Positions 31,324-42,110 of a stretch of 64,000 bases of DNA are shown in pieces. The translations under genes and the position numbers were made by a program. Below the pieces are notes generated by a model. The model was not told the DNA's origin. It made no database searches and saw nothing but the letters and a program-made list of their open reading frames with translations. Position 1 is the first letter of the stretch, and every line of letters begins with the position of its first letter. This DNA comes from Tillandsia leiboldiana. Lineage: Eukaryota; Streptophyta; Magnoliopsida; Poales; Bromeliaceae. Location: the NCBI GenBank assembly GCA_029204045.2, contig JAQNDB010000480.1, positions 1 through 64,000 on the forward strand. Reading direction: 5' to 3'.

Positions 31324-34300
31324 TAAGGCAACTCCCAAGGAGTCCCAGAAACCAGGGGTCAATACTCAACACCGCCGTCTCCAGCTCCCAAGTCACCTAT
31401 CACTCCCCGTGATTACTCCTCAGCAACAACAACAGCAACAACCAGTACGGCATAGCCCGATTGCGCAATTCCCTCACCTCACGAGTCGGAATTCGCAACG
31501 GCGTCCCTCGTACTCCAAACTCTTACAGACCCCAAAAGGAACGAGTCAAACACGGGCGAGGGGTCCAAAACATGACACTCCAGAGCTGAGACGCAGAAAA
31601 ACCTCAAAAACTCCAACAAAAGGCGGGGGGAAAAGGAACAAACAGCCTGAGTAACACGCTCTAAAATCACTACCAAGAGCCAGCTCAACCAAAGCGACCC
31701 AAATCACAACCACACAAACACCTGCACAGAAAAGGGGCCCTAACAAGCAGGGGTTCACACTCAGTCGCCCTCAAAACTCAACCACCTAAGTGGATTGCTC
31801 AGCCGCAGCCTCTCATCAAAAGGGATCCTCTAGGACACAAACTCGAACTCTGTACACCAGAATGGCCCCACACAGCGCCAGCTATGGAACCGTCAAACTC
31901 GACTCCCAAATAGCTCTTCTGCTCCAGGCATCCGCCACCACAGTGGCTCTGTCGGGGTGATACTGGATGCTCACAAAATCCAATGGTGGCTCTACAGCCA
32001 CTACGGGAGGTATCACAATAACTCGCAAATCCATCTCCCACCACTGACTAGGTTAGAATCGGCGCTGGTACCAATCTCATCACCCGGTCATCAAGTTCTG
32101 CTGGCACTATCCGGTCCAAAAACTCCTCACCCCAACAATGACCGTCGATCTCGGCCAGTCTTATATAGCATCCACTTTGGCCGAATTTCCACCGCCGCCC
32201 CTTCGGCTAGATGAAGTAGTCCAGGAAGATATGCTCTCGAAGCTAAAACTTGTACCACAACGACTAGGCATAAAGCTTCATCCCCACAGACTTGTCACAT
32301 CGTCTACAAATGCTGCACAAGCTCTAAACCACTCAGGGAGGGGGTAAAACCAAAATATCCCAGGAGAACGCCGCTATCAAACCGTTCAAGCCCAACTGAA
32401 ACACAGAATTCCTCAATCTAGAGGCAACAGGGCATTAGTCAATCCATTGGCTTCACTGTACTCATATTTCCCTACCGTGTCCTGAACACCAACTAGACAA
32501 TGCCCTCAGCTGAAATTCCAAATTGGCGCAGGCATCAAACAATAACTGCCGGAATATAGCTCCTTCAAAAGGTTCTAAATAATACCTGGACCTGCCAGGA
32601 CTCCAATCCCAAAGGGCTCTCACCGTCGTGTATCAACGACGTGGCACTAAGTCAAACAGACCCTCTATCCATCAAATCCACGCACCTAAGAAATCAACTC
32701 TCGCAGCTCTAAAGGCGATATCCAATGAGGGGCTATTGAAGTTGGCGCGGTTTCCAGAATCACGTCAATCGCAATCTTAATCTTCCTTTCTGGCGGCCTA
32801 ATCATCGGCTTAGGTGGACTCACACCAGGGATTTCATGGGCAATAGGGACATCCTTAAGTCCCGCTGCCGCCGTAGGCACCTCTCACACGGACGCTGCAA
32901 CCTGTGTGCTCAATTAGTCTCAACAAACAAAATGCCTTCCATTATCTGCCTCGCAGAAAGTCAAAGTCCTTTCTTTCCGTAGTCAAACATCCTGTGGCAC
33001 TATGCCAACCGATCCCAAGCACTGGGTGAAAACACTGAACTGCCACCCATATCAAGAGGTTTGCTGGTATAACCCATGGTCTCAACGACACTGAACAAAA
33101 CCCACAAGCCTCCTTCACATGCATAACACCGATGGTATTCTGTACCTCTAGTGCACGTGGTAACAACTCTGCCTCTAGTCCATGCCGGAATACAACATGT
33201 CCTAACTCCGACTGCCATGAAAAAATCACACCTGCGACAACTCAATCCACTACCGTGGCGCCCTCCAACCGGGCGGCACAGATTCATTCGCTCGATGCAA
33301 GTGGTCGTCGCTCAGCCTGCCAAAATATCTAGACCAATCACAAAGGGAGCACGACCTCTGTCCATGCTCACACTGAGATGCCGAACGTGGTCTCTCGCAA
33401 CCAACCAATCCACGCTACCGCTGCGCTACTCTGATAAAAGGGCTGTAGCTGTCATCGGGGTCCACCCAACCCCTGACGTCTCAGAAATCCACCTGGGTAT
33501 CATCATCATACGACCAAGCACAATGGATTCATGCAGTTCCTTATACAATTATCCTTACTAAGCTTACCCCTCAATCACATATATCGCACCCCAAACATGC
33601 CAGTTATCAATCACATAGGGTAACATCCCCCCTTGGGTAAGCTTTACATTAACCATCCACAAGGATATCCACCACCCAGGAAAGCAAAACGAAAATGCCT
33701 CTGCCTGCCGATCTGTCCTCCATCACCTAGCGCCAAGCGCCTCCCTCCAGAACTCGCCTCTAGCGGCAGATCCCCATCCAAGGAACTTCAGTGTCCAGCT
33801 CCAAACACAATGCCTACACCGACGAGGCATCCACAGTCCGAAACCCGAACAGGAGGGACCGAAAAGAAACTAAGGAGTATCCTGGCGCAATCCACTCCCA
33901 ATCTCACTTATCCTATGTGCCTCGTCCCTCTAAACCTGGAGCGCCAGTTCAACAACTGCATAAACTCTCTAGCACAGGGAGGCTCTCAATTGATCACTCC
34001 ATCACCCCCAACCACGACTCTGCCTCCAAAGGCTCCAAACTCAATCTTACGAGTCGGGGTGGTTTATCTGCCAATCTGGCTTGCTAAATCAAACATGCCC
34101 CACAGCTCCTCTGCTGTCAACCATCCACCCTACCTTAGTGCCTTGGCACTAAACATTGGCACGGAAGGGGCCACTCGCTCTATTGGCACTACAAAAATCC
34201 CTGCCGCTGAGGGTAATACATCCTGGTGGTCTCAGAAGAAAAGTACTGTCAGGCTGCCCACTGCTCTGACAACTGCGTCACCAAACTAGCTGCTCACTCT

Positions 34301-34512
34301 GCCGCTGATATGCCTCCGACAATCCTGTCATCTGGGTCCGGAGTTCTCTGACCTCAATCCGGGTATCCGGCCCAAAACCAACCGCTCAAGCTCAACTGCC
34401 ATGACAGGATGCACAAGGGTCCCAAACCCAGCGTCGGGGAGACACCGCTCACCACGACGAAACCACAAATCAGCACACAACAACGCTCGACCCAATCCGG
34501 CGAAAGTCTAGA

Positions 34513-34580
34513 GCATGTTACCCGTTCCACAGCGTTATGTTGTCTGCAGCCAACATAACTACTTAGGAGAATAAACATGC
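34513..34580 (-). other. LARD-1 leader stem-loop with palindromic loop
   Basis: The inner stem is TTATGTTG/CAACATAA (8 bp, 34535-34558), with minus-strand loop GCTGCAGA containing the self-complementary CTGCAG. The outer stem is GCATGTT/AACATGC (34513-34519 with 34574-34580). It starts about 178 nt after the 5' LTR, matching Tekay-2. Confidence 0.7.
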
Positions 34581-34716
34581 CAATCACTCATCCCGTCCCT
34601 CGGGAGAGGTGCAAAACTCAATCAGGACTCTCGCTACAAATCACGACTCTCACGAAGTCATCCTAGGGTCCAACCACAAGCCTAGGGTTTCTAAGTCCAC
34701 CATGACCTACAACCTA

Positions 34717-34729
34717 GGCTCTGATACCA
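34717..34729 (-). other. LARD-1 primer-binding site (tRNA-iMet)
   Basis: The minus strand reads TGGTATCAGAGCC seven bases after the 5' LTR end at 34737. It is complementary to the 3' end of plant initiator Met-tRNA and is identical to Tekay-2 through TGGTATCAGAGC. Confidence 0.9.
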
Positions 34730-34736
34730 CCTAATC

Positions 34737-37700
34737 TGTCACGCCCTAGGGTGAAACTGCGACCCGGGCTCGCCAACAGATCCGCCACCTATGCCAAACC
34801 CGCATAGGCGAAGCGTCCTACCTGCAAAAAGAGCTACAGCTAACAGATATCAGAGCTAAAAGAAAAAAACTGCTATAGAAATAAAATCAACCACTGTACA
34901 ACTGAAGATAAAACAATAAGGTCCATCTCCCAAAAAGATAATCATACAATAACCTCAAGTACAAAACTCATAGCTCCACAGGGAGATATCTCAAATACAA
35001 CATCAGTGTACCAGCTCTCAATACATCACATCCTCACTACATCAATCTCTCAACAAAAGGAAAATAAATACTAATCTACCGACTAAACTGAAGATCTCCT
35101 CAAAAGGGGGTACCGCTACTCTCCAAAGATGGGTCTGGATCTAGCTCGCTACTCCCTCACCACGCACAGCAACCACAGAACGGCAACACCCGCCAAGACT
35201 CTGCAAAACAAAGAGGAGAAAGGACAAAAGGGGGAAAACCCCCAACGGGCGTGAGAACTACGCAAAAGGGAGTTCTCAGTGGGTATCGCCGCAAGGCCCG
35301 ACGATCTGCCCACCAAGACTACTAGAGGCAAAAGATAACCGATGCAGTAAAACTGAAAGAAGAAGCTGGAAACACTCTACAGCTACCATGCCTCTATCCA
35401 AATGCTCAAATGGGGAAACTCTGATGAAGATATGCAACACTCGCACACGAGGTGCTCAATCGACCCAATCGAGCTGACTGCCACATCGGGTCCAGTCAAA
35501 CCTGCGCCCACCTACAACCACCTCCCGCTGACGGGCAGGAATTACGTAGGGCGTCCAAACGGACTAACTCGCTATCGAGTAGTGGCTCATGCAGGCTATA
35601 GTCATAATCCATGCTCTCTCTCTCAGAACGGATAGACTCAAGATGCTCAACCTCTCACACAATGGTCAAAGAACTCACAACGACCACGGGACCACCGTCG
35701 AACCCCGAACGGTTCCCAACAATACAAGCACTGGTCTAAACCAAGCTACTAGACTCCACTCGGTCCCCCAGGCACGAGTGTAACAAAAAGTATCAGCCAG
35801 GATAAACCCAATCGATAGACCAGTAATCACTGGTACTGCCTGCTCTGCTGTCGAACTCAAGAACCCTGCCTGGTGCCCGGCGCTCACACCGTGGAAAGCC
35901 TACTCCGGAGTGGCACTCGAGGGGAGCGACCCACACGAGTAAAGTATCACTGTATCAAGCATCACTGTATCGAGTATCTCTGTAACCACTGTCTCATAAT
36001 AGCAGGACTGGATCAAGACTATGATCAAAGTGGGAAACTCCGTCCACTAATAAAAACCCGGATCTGATGCAATAGTACTCAAAAAGTGGGAAACACCATC
36101 CCCTAGAACAATTCTGATACCCAATCTGATGCAATAGTAAACATCCGGTTAACCGCCCAAAGTCCGCGGTCACCGCAATAACCCACAACCCACAATTGGG
36201 TAAAATAGTCAAGACCCGGTCAACCGCCTACTGTCCGCAGTTGCCGCAATAACCCACAATCCAACATCAAGAACACCCTGTCTCTGACCCTAAGGTCCCA
36301 GCTACACTATCCCAAACCTCTGCTCGAACCCGAGCAACATGACTCAAAAGTCTAAATAAAAAGGAGAAAGAAAGCAATCATGGTTTCTCCTAAGTCAAAT
36401 TCCAATATGTAGTGCAGCAGTAAAAGATGGCCTAACTATATGTCCATACACATATGTCCATACAAGCATGCATTTGTCCTCAAGAAGAATAAAGAAAATA
36501 AACCTCATGCCAAAATTATCAATGACCATACCTGTCCATAATTCTCAATCCATAATGGCTCCTCAGAGTAGAACCTGCACATAACTACATAATCCTATCC
36601 CAATGCATAAACCATCCTCATAAAAGGTTATGTGCTAATATGGCATGATAATTAAACATATAGGGTATCCTTGCCTTAGATAAGCTTTCACTAATCAGCA
36701 ACATGACTATTTGATTAATACCATTGTCATACAGTGAATAATTCACTTGCAATTTCCATAAAATCCTCATTGTTAAACTTACCGATCAATCCCAGCTATT
36801 GTACCATTCACCTGCATGCAATGCTACCATATGAAAATTTAGAGAACCGTCCACCGGTTCCGGGAATAAGGCACCCACCTGAAAAGCTGACTGTCCAAAG
36901 CCCAACAGCTGAAAACACCAAATAACTCTAATCCCTTGCTCCAATAAGTTCAGCACACCCGTAACACTCCTGGCACAATACAAAGTCCACTAATTACACT
37001 AGGCTCCCAAATATAGCACTTAAAACCACATACAACCTCGAATTCTGAACTGTTAAATTATCACCTGCAGATAGTGCCCATAAAATTCCAATAAAAATAT
37101 CACAGCGATCCTTGCATCGATAGCTTCGAAACGGTACCTTGCACGCCCAAATCGGAGTTCGGTAAGCCAAGATATAAATTCGACAAGGTGGTACACTCAA
37201 GAGATTTCAGCAAAAAAGACTGTAGCACTGTATACAGAGAAACAGTGATTCTCACCTCTGATGAAATCTCAGAAAAATCCAAGAAAAATACGAGCGCGTT
37301 CCCTGCGATCCGTAGATGAAAAAGTTGTATAAGCTCGTTTCTGTCTGACGCTCGTGCGCAAAGATATGGCCAGAACACCTCGATGCTGTCCCACAAAGCC
37401 AAACAGAAAATGGGTCACAGTGTTGCCTCGGGATCGGTGCCAAAGGCTCGAAACGGGAAAGCGCGATCAAAACGGAAGATGAAGTCCTACCTCTTAGGAG
37501 TCTGCCGGCGCAAGAATCACAGCAAAATGATCTCGGGGTAGCCCAGGGGAGCTAAAACACTGTCGCTGCGCCGAAGAAGAACCCAGGAATGCAACGTCGC
37601 GCCGCACCGAAAAATGGGGAACCTCGGGATTCGTGCCCCCAAAAATCCTAGAACTTGGCAGGAAGATCAAGGGTGAAGAGGTGAACAACTTAGCTTGAGG

Positions 37701-38765
37701 GGGCTCGGGCAGAAAGTGGAAGGGTTGAGAGAAAGAAAGCAAAGAAGGGGGGCTCGGGTTGGTATATATAGTGCTGGAGAAACAAATGGGAAAATTCCCA
37801 TTCTGTCCAGGATTTCGGGCGCCCGGAAATTTCCGGGCGCGCACAGTGCGGCCCGGCCCACAACTTTCGGGCGCGCACAGTGCGGCCCGGTCCACCACAC
37901 AGCCCAGTCCACACTCCCCCGGGCCCCCACTGCACCCGGTGCACCTGCGCCCGCGAATGGCGACGCGACACGTGGCCCGGCAACTCGTGCACCACGCACG
38001 TCGCGCCGTGGACCGCGCACGACGCGGCTGACCCGGGCCGTACGGCCACCTGCCCCGGGCGTACGACACCTGCCCCGGCCAACGACTCCACAGGTTGTGT
38101 GGACCGGGAGCACAACACCGAACCAACCACCTCACGCCACGTGTCCACCCGGTCTACCGTGCACCCGGACCAAAATTCAGTGGACCGCGCCTGCTGAACC
38201 GGCCAACCGGAAAGCGCCACGTGGCACCGCCCTGGTGCACGACCCCCGCGGTGGACCGCGCACCTGACCGCGCGCCCGGGCGCCTGCCCGCGCCCTGCCC
38301 GCGCCGCGTGCCGCCGCCTGCCACCTGCCCGAGGCCGCGCCGCCGCCCGCCGGCACCGCCCGCTGCCGCCGGCCGCCGCCGGCGATCGCCGGAAACACTG
38401 TTCCGGCGTGAACAGTACCCGCAAGCTCAAAAACAGTAAGTAAATAGCCCATCTTGACCGTTTTCGCGCGCTGATTCCAAATCCGGCGTCCATTTTGCCA
38501 AATTCCAATCCTATAATTTGCCGGAGGCTCCTGGAAAGGTATTTTTAATCCGAATTCCGCGCCGAGCCTAAATTTGATATTCACTCCTCGCGTAAACTGT
38601 TCTAAACATCCGATGGGGTCCCCCGATTACCTACGAGATCCATTTTAAGCCCCGAGTCCATCTCTTGTGTCCAAACTGGCGCGCGAACACCGCCGACATG
38701 CCACGTAGGCTTCCAGAAGCTGCTGGTCACACTGTAGAAGCCCTGCAAAGATCCGGGTCACCACA
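34737..38765 (-). mobile_element. LARD-1 5' LTR (4029 bp)
   Basis: This is the complete LTR version. It starts TGTGGTGACCCGG (minus) at 38765 and ends CGTGACA at 34737. It keeps the 36295-37324 segment missing from the 3' LTR and has a small extra CCCTGCCCGCG copy near 38290. Confidence 0.93.
36295..37324 (-). other. LTR segment deleted from the partner LTR
   Basis: This roughly 1030-bp block is absent from the 3' LTR, where AAG (29855-29857) joins directly to TTGTATAAGC. AAG occurs at both deletion edges. Related sequence in the L0 LTR (4860-5900) shows that the block is ancestral, so the 3' LTR suffered the deletion. Confidence 0.85.
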
Positions 38766-38770
38766 TTTTC

Positions 38771-39516
38771 TCAAGATTTTGAAAACTATTTTTGTCACCG
38801 GTCATGTGACGGGAACACCCGCTATCCAGATACCAAGACGAACTATCATATGCATGCAAGGAAACATTGGTAACAAGACAAGGAAAGATTTCACCTTTGT
38901 GCACCCAAACCTTTTTGGAATGCGTCGGTAATGGTCGTGAAGTTATATGCCTAGGTGAAAGCGTCTTGTTAAAACGATTGCTGCTCCTTGATGAGGTCGT
39001 CTTGCGCGGTAAACTACCAAGGTTCTTTTCCTTCAATTGAATTGCAGTTGATTTCCGAGGAATCACCTTTGTGGTAGTCATTGCAAGAGGTGTTTGAAGT
39101 GAGCGTTTGACTCCCGTCTTGCAATATCTTCTTATGTGCCCTGAAACACCACAACGAAAACATACCTTAGATCTTGACGATCCCAAAGAGGATGAAGTAG
39201 GTTTGTTGTCGTTGTTTGTCTTGAATTCCGGTGTCGGAGGAGGAGATACCGACTGAGGCACAAAAACTATCCCACTCGAACTTGGACTGTTTCCAGTTTG
39301 AGTGTACCCGAGGCCGAACCGATTTGTTTGACCAAGACCAAGAAGCCTATCCAACTTACTCCTTCCTGAAGAGAATTTCTGCAAGTCATCCTTGAGTTGG
39401 AAAATGGTCTTTGTCATTTCCAGGTTATCCTGTCGAGCCTCGTTGTAAAGCTTTGAGAAGTGATCCGCTTTATCCACCAGATTTGTATGTTCCTTCTCAA
39501 AAAGCTCATTGGACTC
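38771..39516 (-). pseudogene. Copia-A second zinc knuckle and protease, cut by LARD-1
   Basis: Same frame as gag, downstream of the TAA at 39517. It contains a CX2CX4HX4C knuckle (CFRCGVSGHIRRYC, near 39119-39163) and the copia protease motif WYLDSGCSRHMTG near 38800-38830. The frame runs into LARD-1 at 38765. It resumes at 28293 in phase, because LARD-1 plus its duplicated target is simply inserted. Confidence 0.9.
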
Positions 39517-40893
39517 TTAAAGGGAAACATTTAGCTTTATCAGATTTTCCCTTTCCACTTCAAGAGCGTTTGAGAGAGAAGTTGCCCTTTTTGCTTCTTC
39601 TTCGAGATCATGCAATCTCCCTCTCAAACTCTTGTTTTGCTTAGCCACTTTCTTTGAATCCCTCAAAAGTCTGTGGTAGGCTAGAGCAAAATCTTCACCT
39701 TCCGAATCATCCGATTCGTTGTCCATTGCAATCTTTTCAACAGTGGAGTTGGACAATGACTCGGGCGTACTTGCCATGAAGCACATGAAGGGTGAAGATG
39801 TGGACGCGTGGAATGCCGTGGTGCTCTTTTCTTCATCACTTGAAGACGACTCATTTGACGTTGAGTTGTCATCCCAAGTGACGACTTGCATCGCCTTCTT
39901 CTTTGCCGGATACTTGTTGGGACACTCCGTTGCAATGTGGCCGTAGCCTCGACATTTGAAGCATTGTAGTTGTCCCTCTGAACTTTTCTTATCCTTTGAG
40001 AAGTTCTCTTGCTTTCTTGACTTGTAACTTGAAGTACCCTTGCCTTTGTTCAACTTTCCGAAGGATGGAGATTTACTTGAATTACCCCTTCGAAAGTTGC
40101 GGCGAAACTTCCTTGTCAAGAGAGCGAGCTGCTTCTCAAATTCCTCCATAGAAAGGTTCTCGTCATCGTCTGAGGAGGATGTATCCGCGTCTTCTTCCTT
40201 AGTTGTTTTCAACGCATAACCTGAAGACTTAGAAGATGATGCTTTTCCAGAAGAATTGTTAGTAGTAAATGTCATTTCATAAGTTTGTAATGAACCAACT
40301 AATTCTTCTACACGTATTTCGTCCGGGTGTTTAATAGTTTCAATGGCTGTAACCTTTGGGCGAAATCGTTCAGGAAGAGTTCTTAAGATCTTTCTTACAA
40401 CCTTAAATTCTGGAATCTTCTCTCCCAGGTTAGCACATGAGTTTACGATGTCTTGCAATCGTGTATAGTAGTCCGTGAAAGATTCATTTTCTGCCATCAA
40501 GATAGAGTCAAACTTGCTCGTAAGCATTTGCAGTTTCTGAATCTTCACGAGGTTAGTTCCCTCATGTGTAACCTGAAGAACATCCCAGATTTCTTTCGCA
40601 GTCTCACATGCCGAGACGCGAGAGAATTCAGTTTGAGATAAGGCATTAAAAATAGCATTAATTCCCTTGCCATTGTAAGAAGATGAATCTAACTCTTCCT
40701 TGGTCCATTTCGACCTAGGTTTTAAGGTGCGAACATCAGAGATAATTTCAGTTGGATTAGTCCATCCTAATTCAATTGATTCCCACACCCTTTCGTCGAT
40801 GGAAATTAAAAAGGCTTTCATCCGTACTTTCCAGTACGCATAATTTGTTCCATCAAAGAAAGGGGGTCGATTGATGTTTCCACCTTCAACCAT
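39517..40893 (-). CDS. gag: Copia-A gag (458 codons to an in-frame TAA)
   Basis: Copia-type capsid/nucleocapsid protein. The start MVEGGNINRPPFFDGTNYAYW is typical of copia gag, and the ATG at 40893 lies just after the PBS. The capsid-like (UBN2-type) region covers about 10-215 and includes the EIWDVLQVTHEGT and LQMLTSKFDS stretches. A Ser/Asp-rich linker follows, then a zinc knuckle CX2CX4HX4C at about 309-322 (CFKCRGYGHIATEC). The C-terminal Glu/Lys-rich part looks coiled-coil and runs on past the TAA (39517-39519) in the same frame. The stop may be a mutated Gln codon or a natural gag end. Confidence 0.92.
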   Translation of the reverse strand: MVEGGNINRPPFFDGTNYAYWKVRMKAFLISIDERVWESIELGWTNPTEIISDVRTLKPRSKWTKEELDSSSYNGKGINAIFNALSQTEFSRVSACETAKEIWDVLQVTHEGTNLVKIQKLQMLTSKFDSILMAENESFTDYYTRLQDIVNSCANLGEKIPEFKVVRKILRTLPERFRPKVTAIETIKHPDEIRVEELVGSLQTYEMTFTTNNSSGKASSSKSSGYALKTTKEEDADTSSSDDDENLSMEEFEKQLALLTRKFRRNFRRGNSSKSPSFGKLNKGKGTSSYKSRKQENFSKDKKSSEGQLQCFKCRGYGHIATECPNKYPAKKKAMQVVTWDDNSTSNESSSSDEEKSTTAFHASTSSPFMCFMASTPESLSNSTVEKIAMDNESDDSEGEDFALAYHRLLRDSKKVAKQNKSLRGRLHDLEEEAKRATSLSNALEVERENLIKLNVSL

Positions 40894-40909
40894 TGTTTAC
40901 AACCCTATT

Positions 40910-40924
40910 CCCTCTCTGATACCA
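40910..40924 (-). other. Copia-A primer-binding site
   Basis: The minus strand reads TGGTATCAGAGAGGG two bases after the 5' LTR. The first 11 bases fit initiator Met-tRNA. Confidence 0.85.
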
Positions 40925-40926
40925 CA

Positions 40927-42110
40927 TGTTGGGTTATATATAAAATAGATCTAAATAGGGGAAGAAACACCTAGAGGGGGGGTGAATAGGTGTAAACGTA
41001 TAAACACTCAAAAATCGTTGCGATAAAAACCCAATGCGGAAATAAAAATAATACGCAACATTTTTACGTGGAAAAACTCCAAACCGGAGTAAAAAACCAC
41101 GGGACCGATAACACGGCGAAATCCACTAGAATTAAAACACGTACAAGGTGATTTACCGTACACACTTACGACTCAACCTTTTCCATACGCTCCTAGAGGA
41201 TCTTCTCCGCTCGCTCCACGACGCTTCTCGAATCCACGATCTGCGCCCAACGCCGAATCCACGGCGTCCAACGTCGAATCCACGACGTCTGACCGAATCC
41301 ACGGTCTTCACCCAGTAGCACCCTTCGAATCCACGAACGTGCCTCGCTCCGAATCCACGAGAGCGGTTGAACCTTGAATCCACAAGGACACGCGAATCCA
41401 CGCGCCGATTTTGGGGTAAATCGTTATTTTTGGGTGGTGATGATCCGCCGAATACTTAGATCAAAGATAGATCGGAAATACCATCTAAGTATTCATTAGT
41501 TTGATTCAACTCAAGATGTGAGTATGAAAACCTAGAATCAAACTAATCAATATAGATGAAGAAACATAGAGTATTATCTAATGATTTCCTTTCTTCTCTA
41601 TATGTGGATCTTAGGCCGTATAAAAATGATATTGGAATATGACGGCTCTATCTGGATTATCGGCTTCTTTGCTTAACCCTAGAAAAAGAGTCATAGGGTC
41701 TATTTATAGGTTAGAAACATTTGGAATGAGATAAGAATCAAAAACCTAACATTTCTGGAATTTTGACGGACGGCGATCCGGATCGGATTTGGGCGATCCG
41801 GATTGCAGTAGCAATAAAGACGGTTTCCAGAAAACAAACGTTTGGGATCCAGATCGGAATGTCTGATCCGGATCGTTCATACATTTCAGAAAACTCAACG
41901 TTCGGGATCCGGATCGTGAGATGCTGCGATCCGGATTGAAGTAATGTATGAAACAACAACCTTCGGGATCCGGACTGTTGGCTCTGATCCGGATCCTGAA
42001 CATGTCCGAACACCAGTTTTTGATTTTTATGCAATTAAAAATTCTTCCAGGTGTTTCTACACTACAAGAAGTATTCGGATCACCAATAAACTTTAGTTAA
42101 ACATACCTGA
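40927..42110 (-). mobile_element. Copia-A 5' LTR, main part
   Basis: It ends ACCCAACA (minus) at 40927 and is interrupted at 42110 by Tekay-2, whose target duplication is CCTGA (42106-42110). The remaining LTR start is at 57192-57308. It has the same palindrome array and TATA (41701-41708) as the 3' LTR. Confidence 0.95.

Larger units (their letters stand above)
31324..34736 (-). pseudogene. LARD-1 interior: decayed gag-pol remnants
   Basis: Collinear traces of a Tekay polyprotein are readable on the minus strand. A protease-like stretch lies at about 32942-33229 (HGLE, PRALEVQ, VLGIGW against VLGMDW). The segment before RT is at about 32686-32880 (GLKDVPIAHEIPGV, APHWISP). The RNase H end is near 31890-31960 (YHPDRATVVADAW). 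A chromodomain-like stretch is near 31440-31500 (TREVRELRNRAMPYW). The RT core with its FIDD motif was not found, nor was a convincing integrase core. Every frame is full of stops. Between these traces I see nothing else. Gag should lie at about 33300-34500 but is not recognisable. Confidence 0.75.
28299..38765 (-). mobile_element. LARD-1: non-autonomous Tekay-related element with decayed interior
   Basis: It is flanked by TTTTC at 28294-28298 and 38766-38770 and inserted in the copia-A protease/integrase region. On the minus strand: 5' LTR (38765-34737), PBS, leader hairpin, about 3.4 kb of decayed gag-pol-like interior, post-stop hairpin, PPT, 3' LTR (31287-28299). The two LTRs are nearly identical over shared parts, yet the interior has no intact gene. 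The family therefore moved after coding decay, presumably using proteins of an autonomous Tekay element. Confidence 0.9.
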
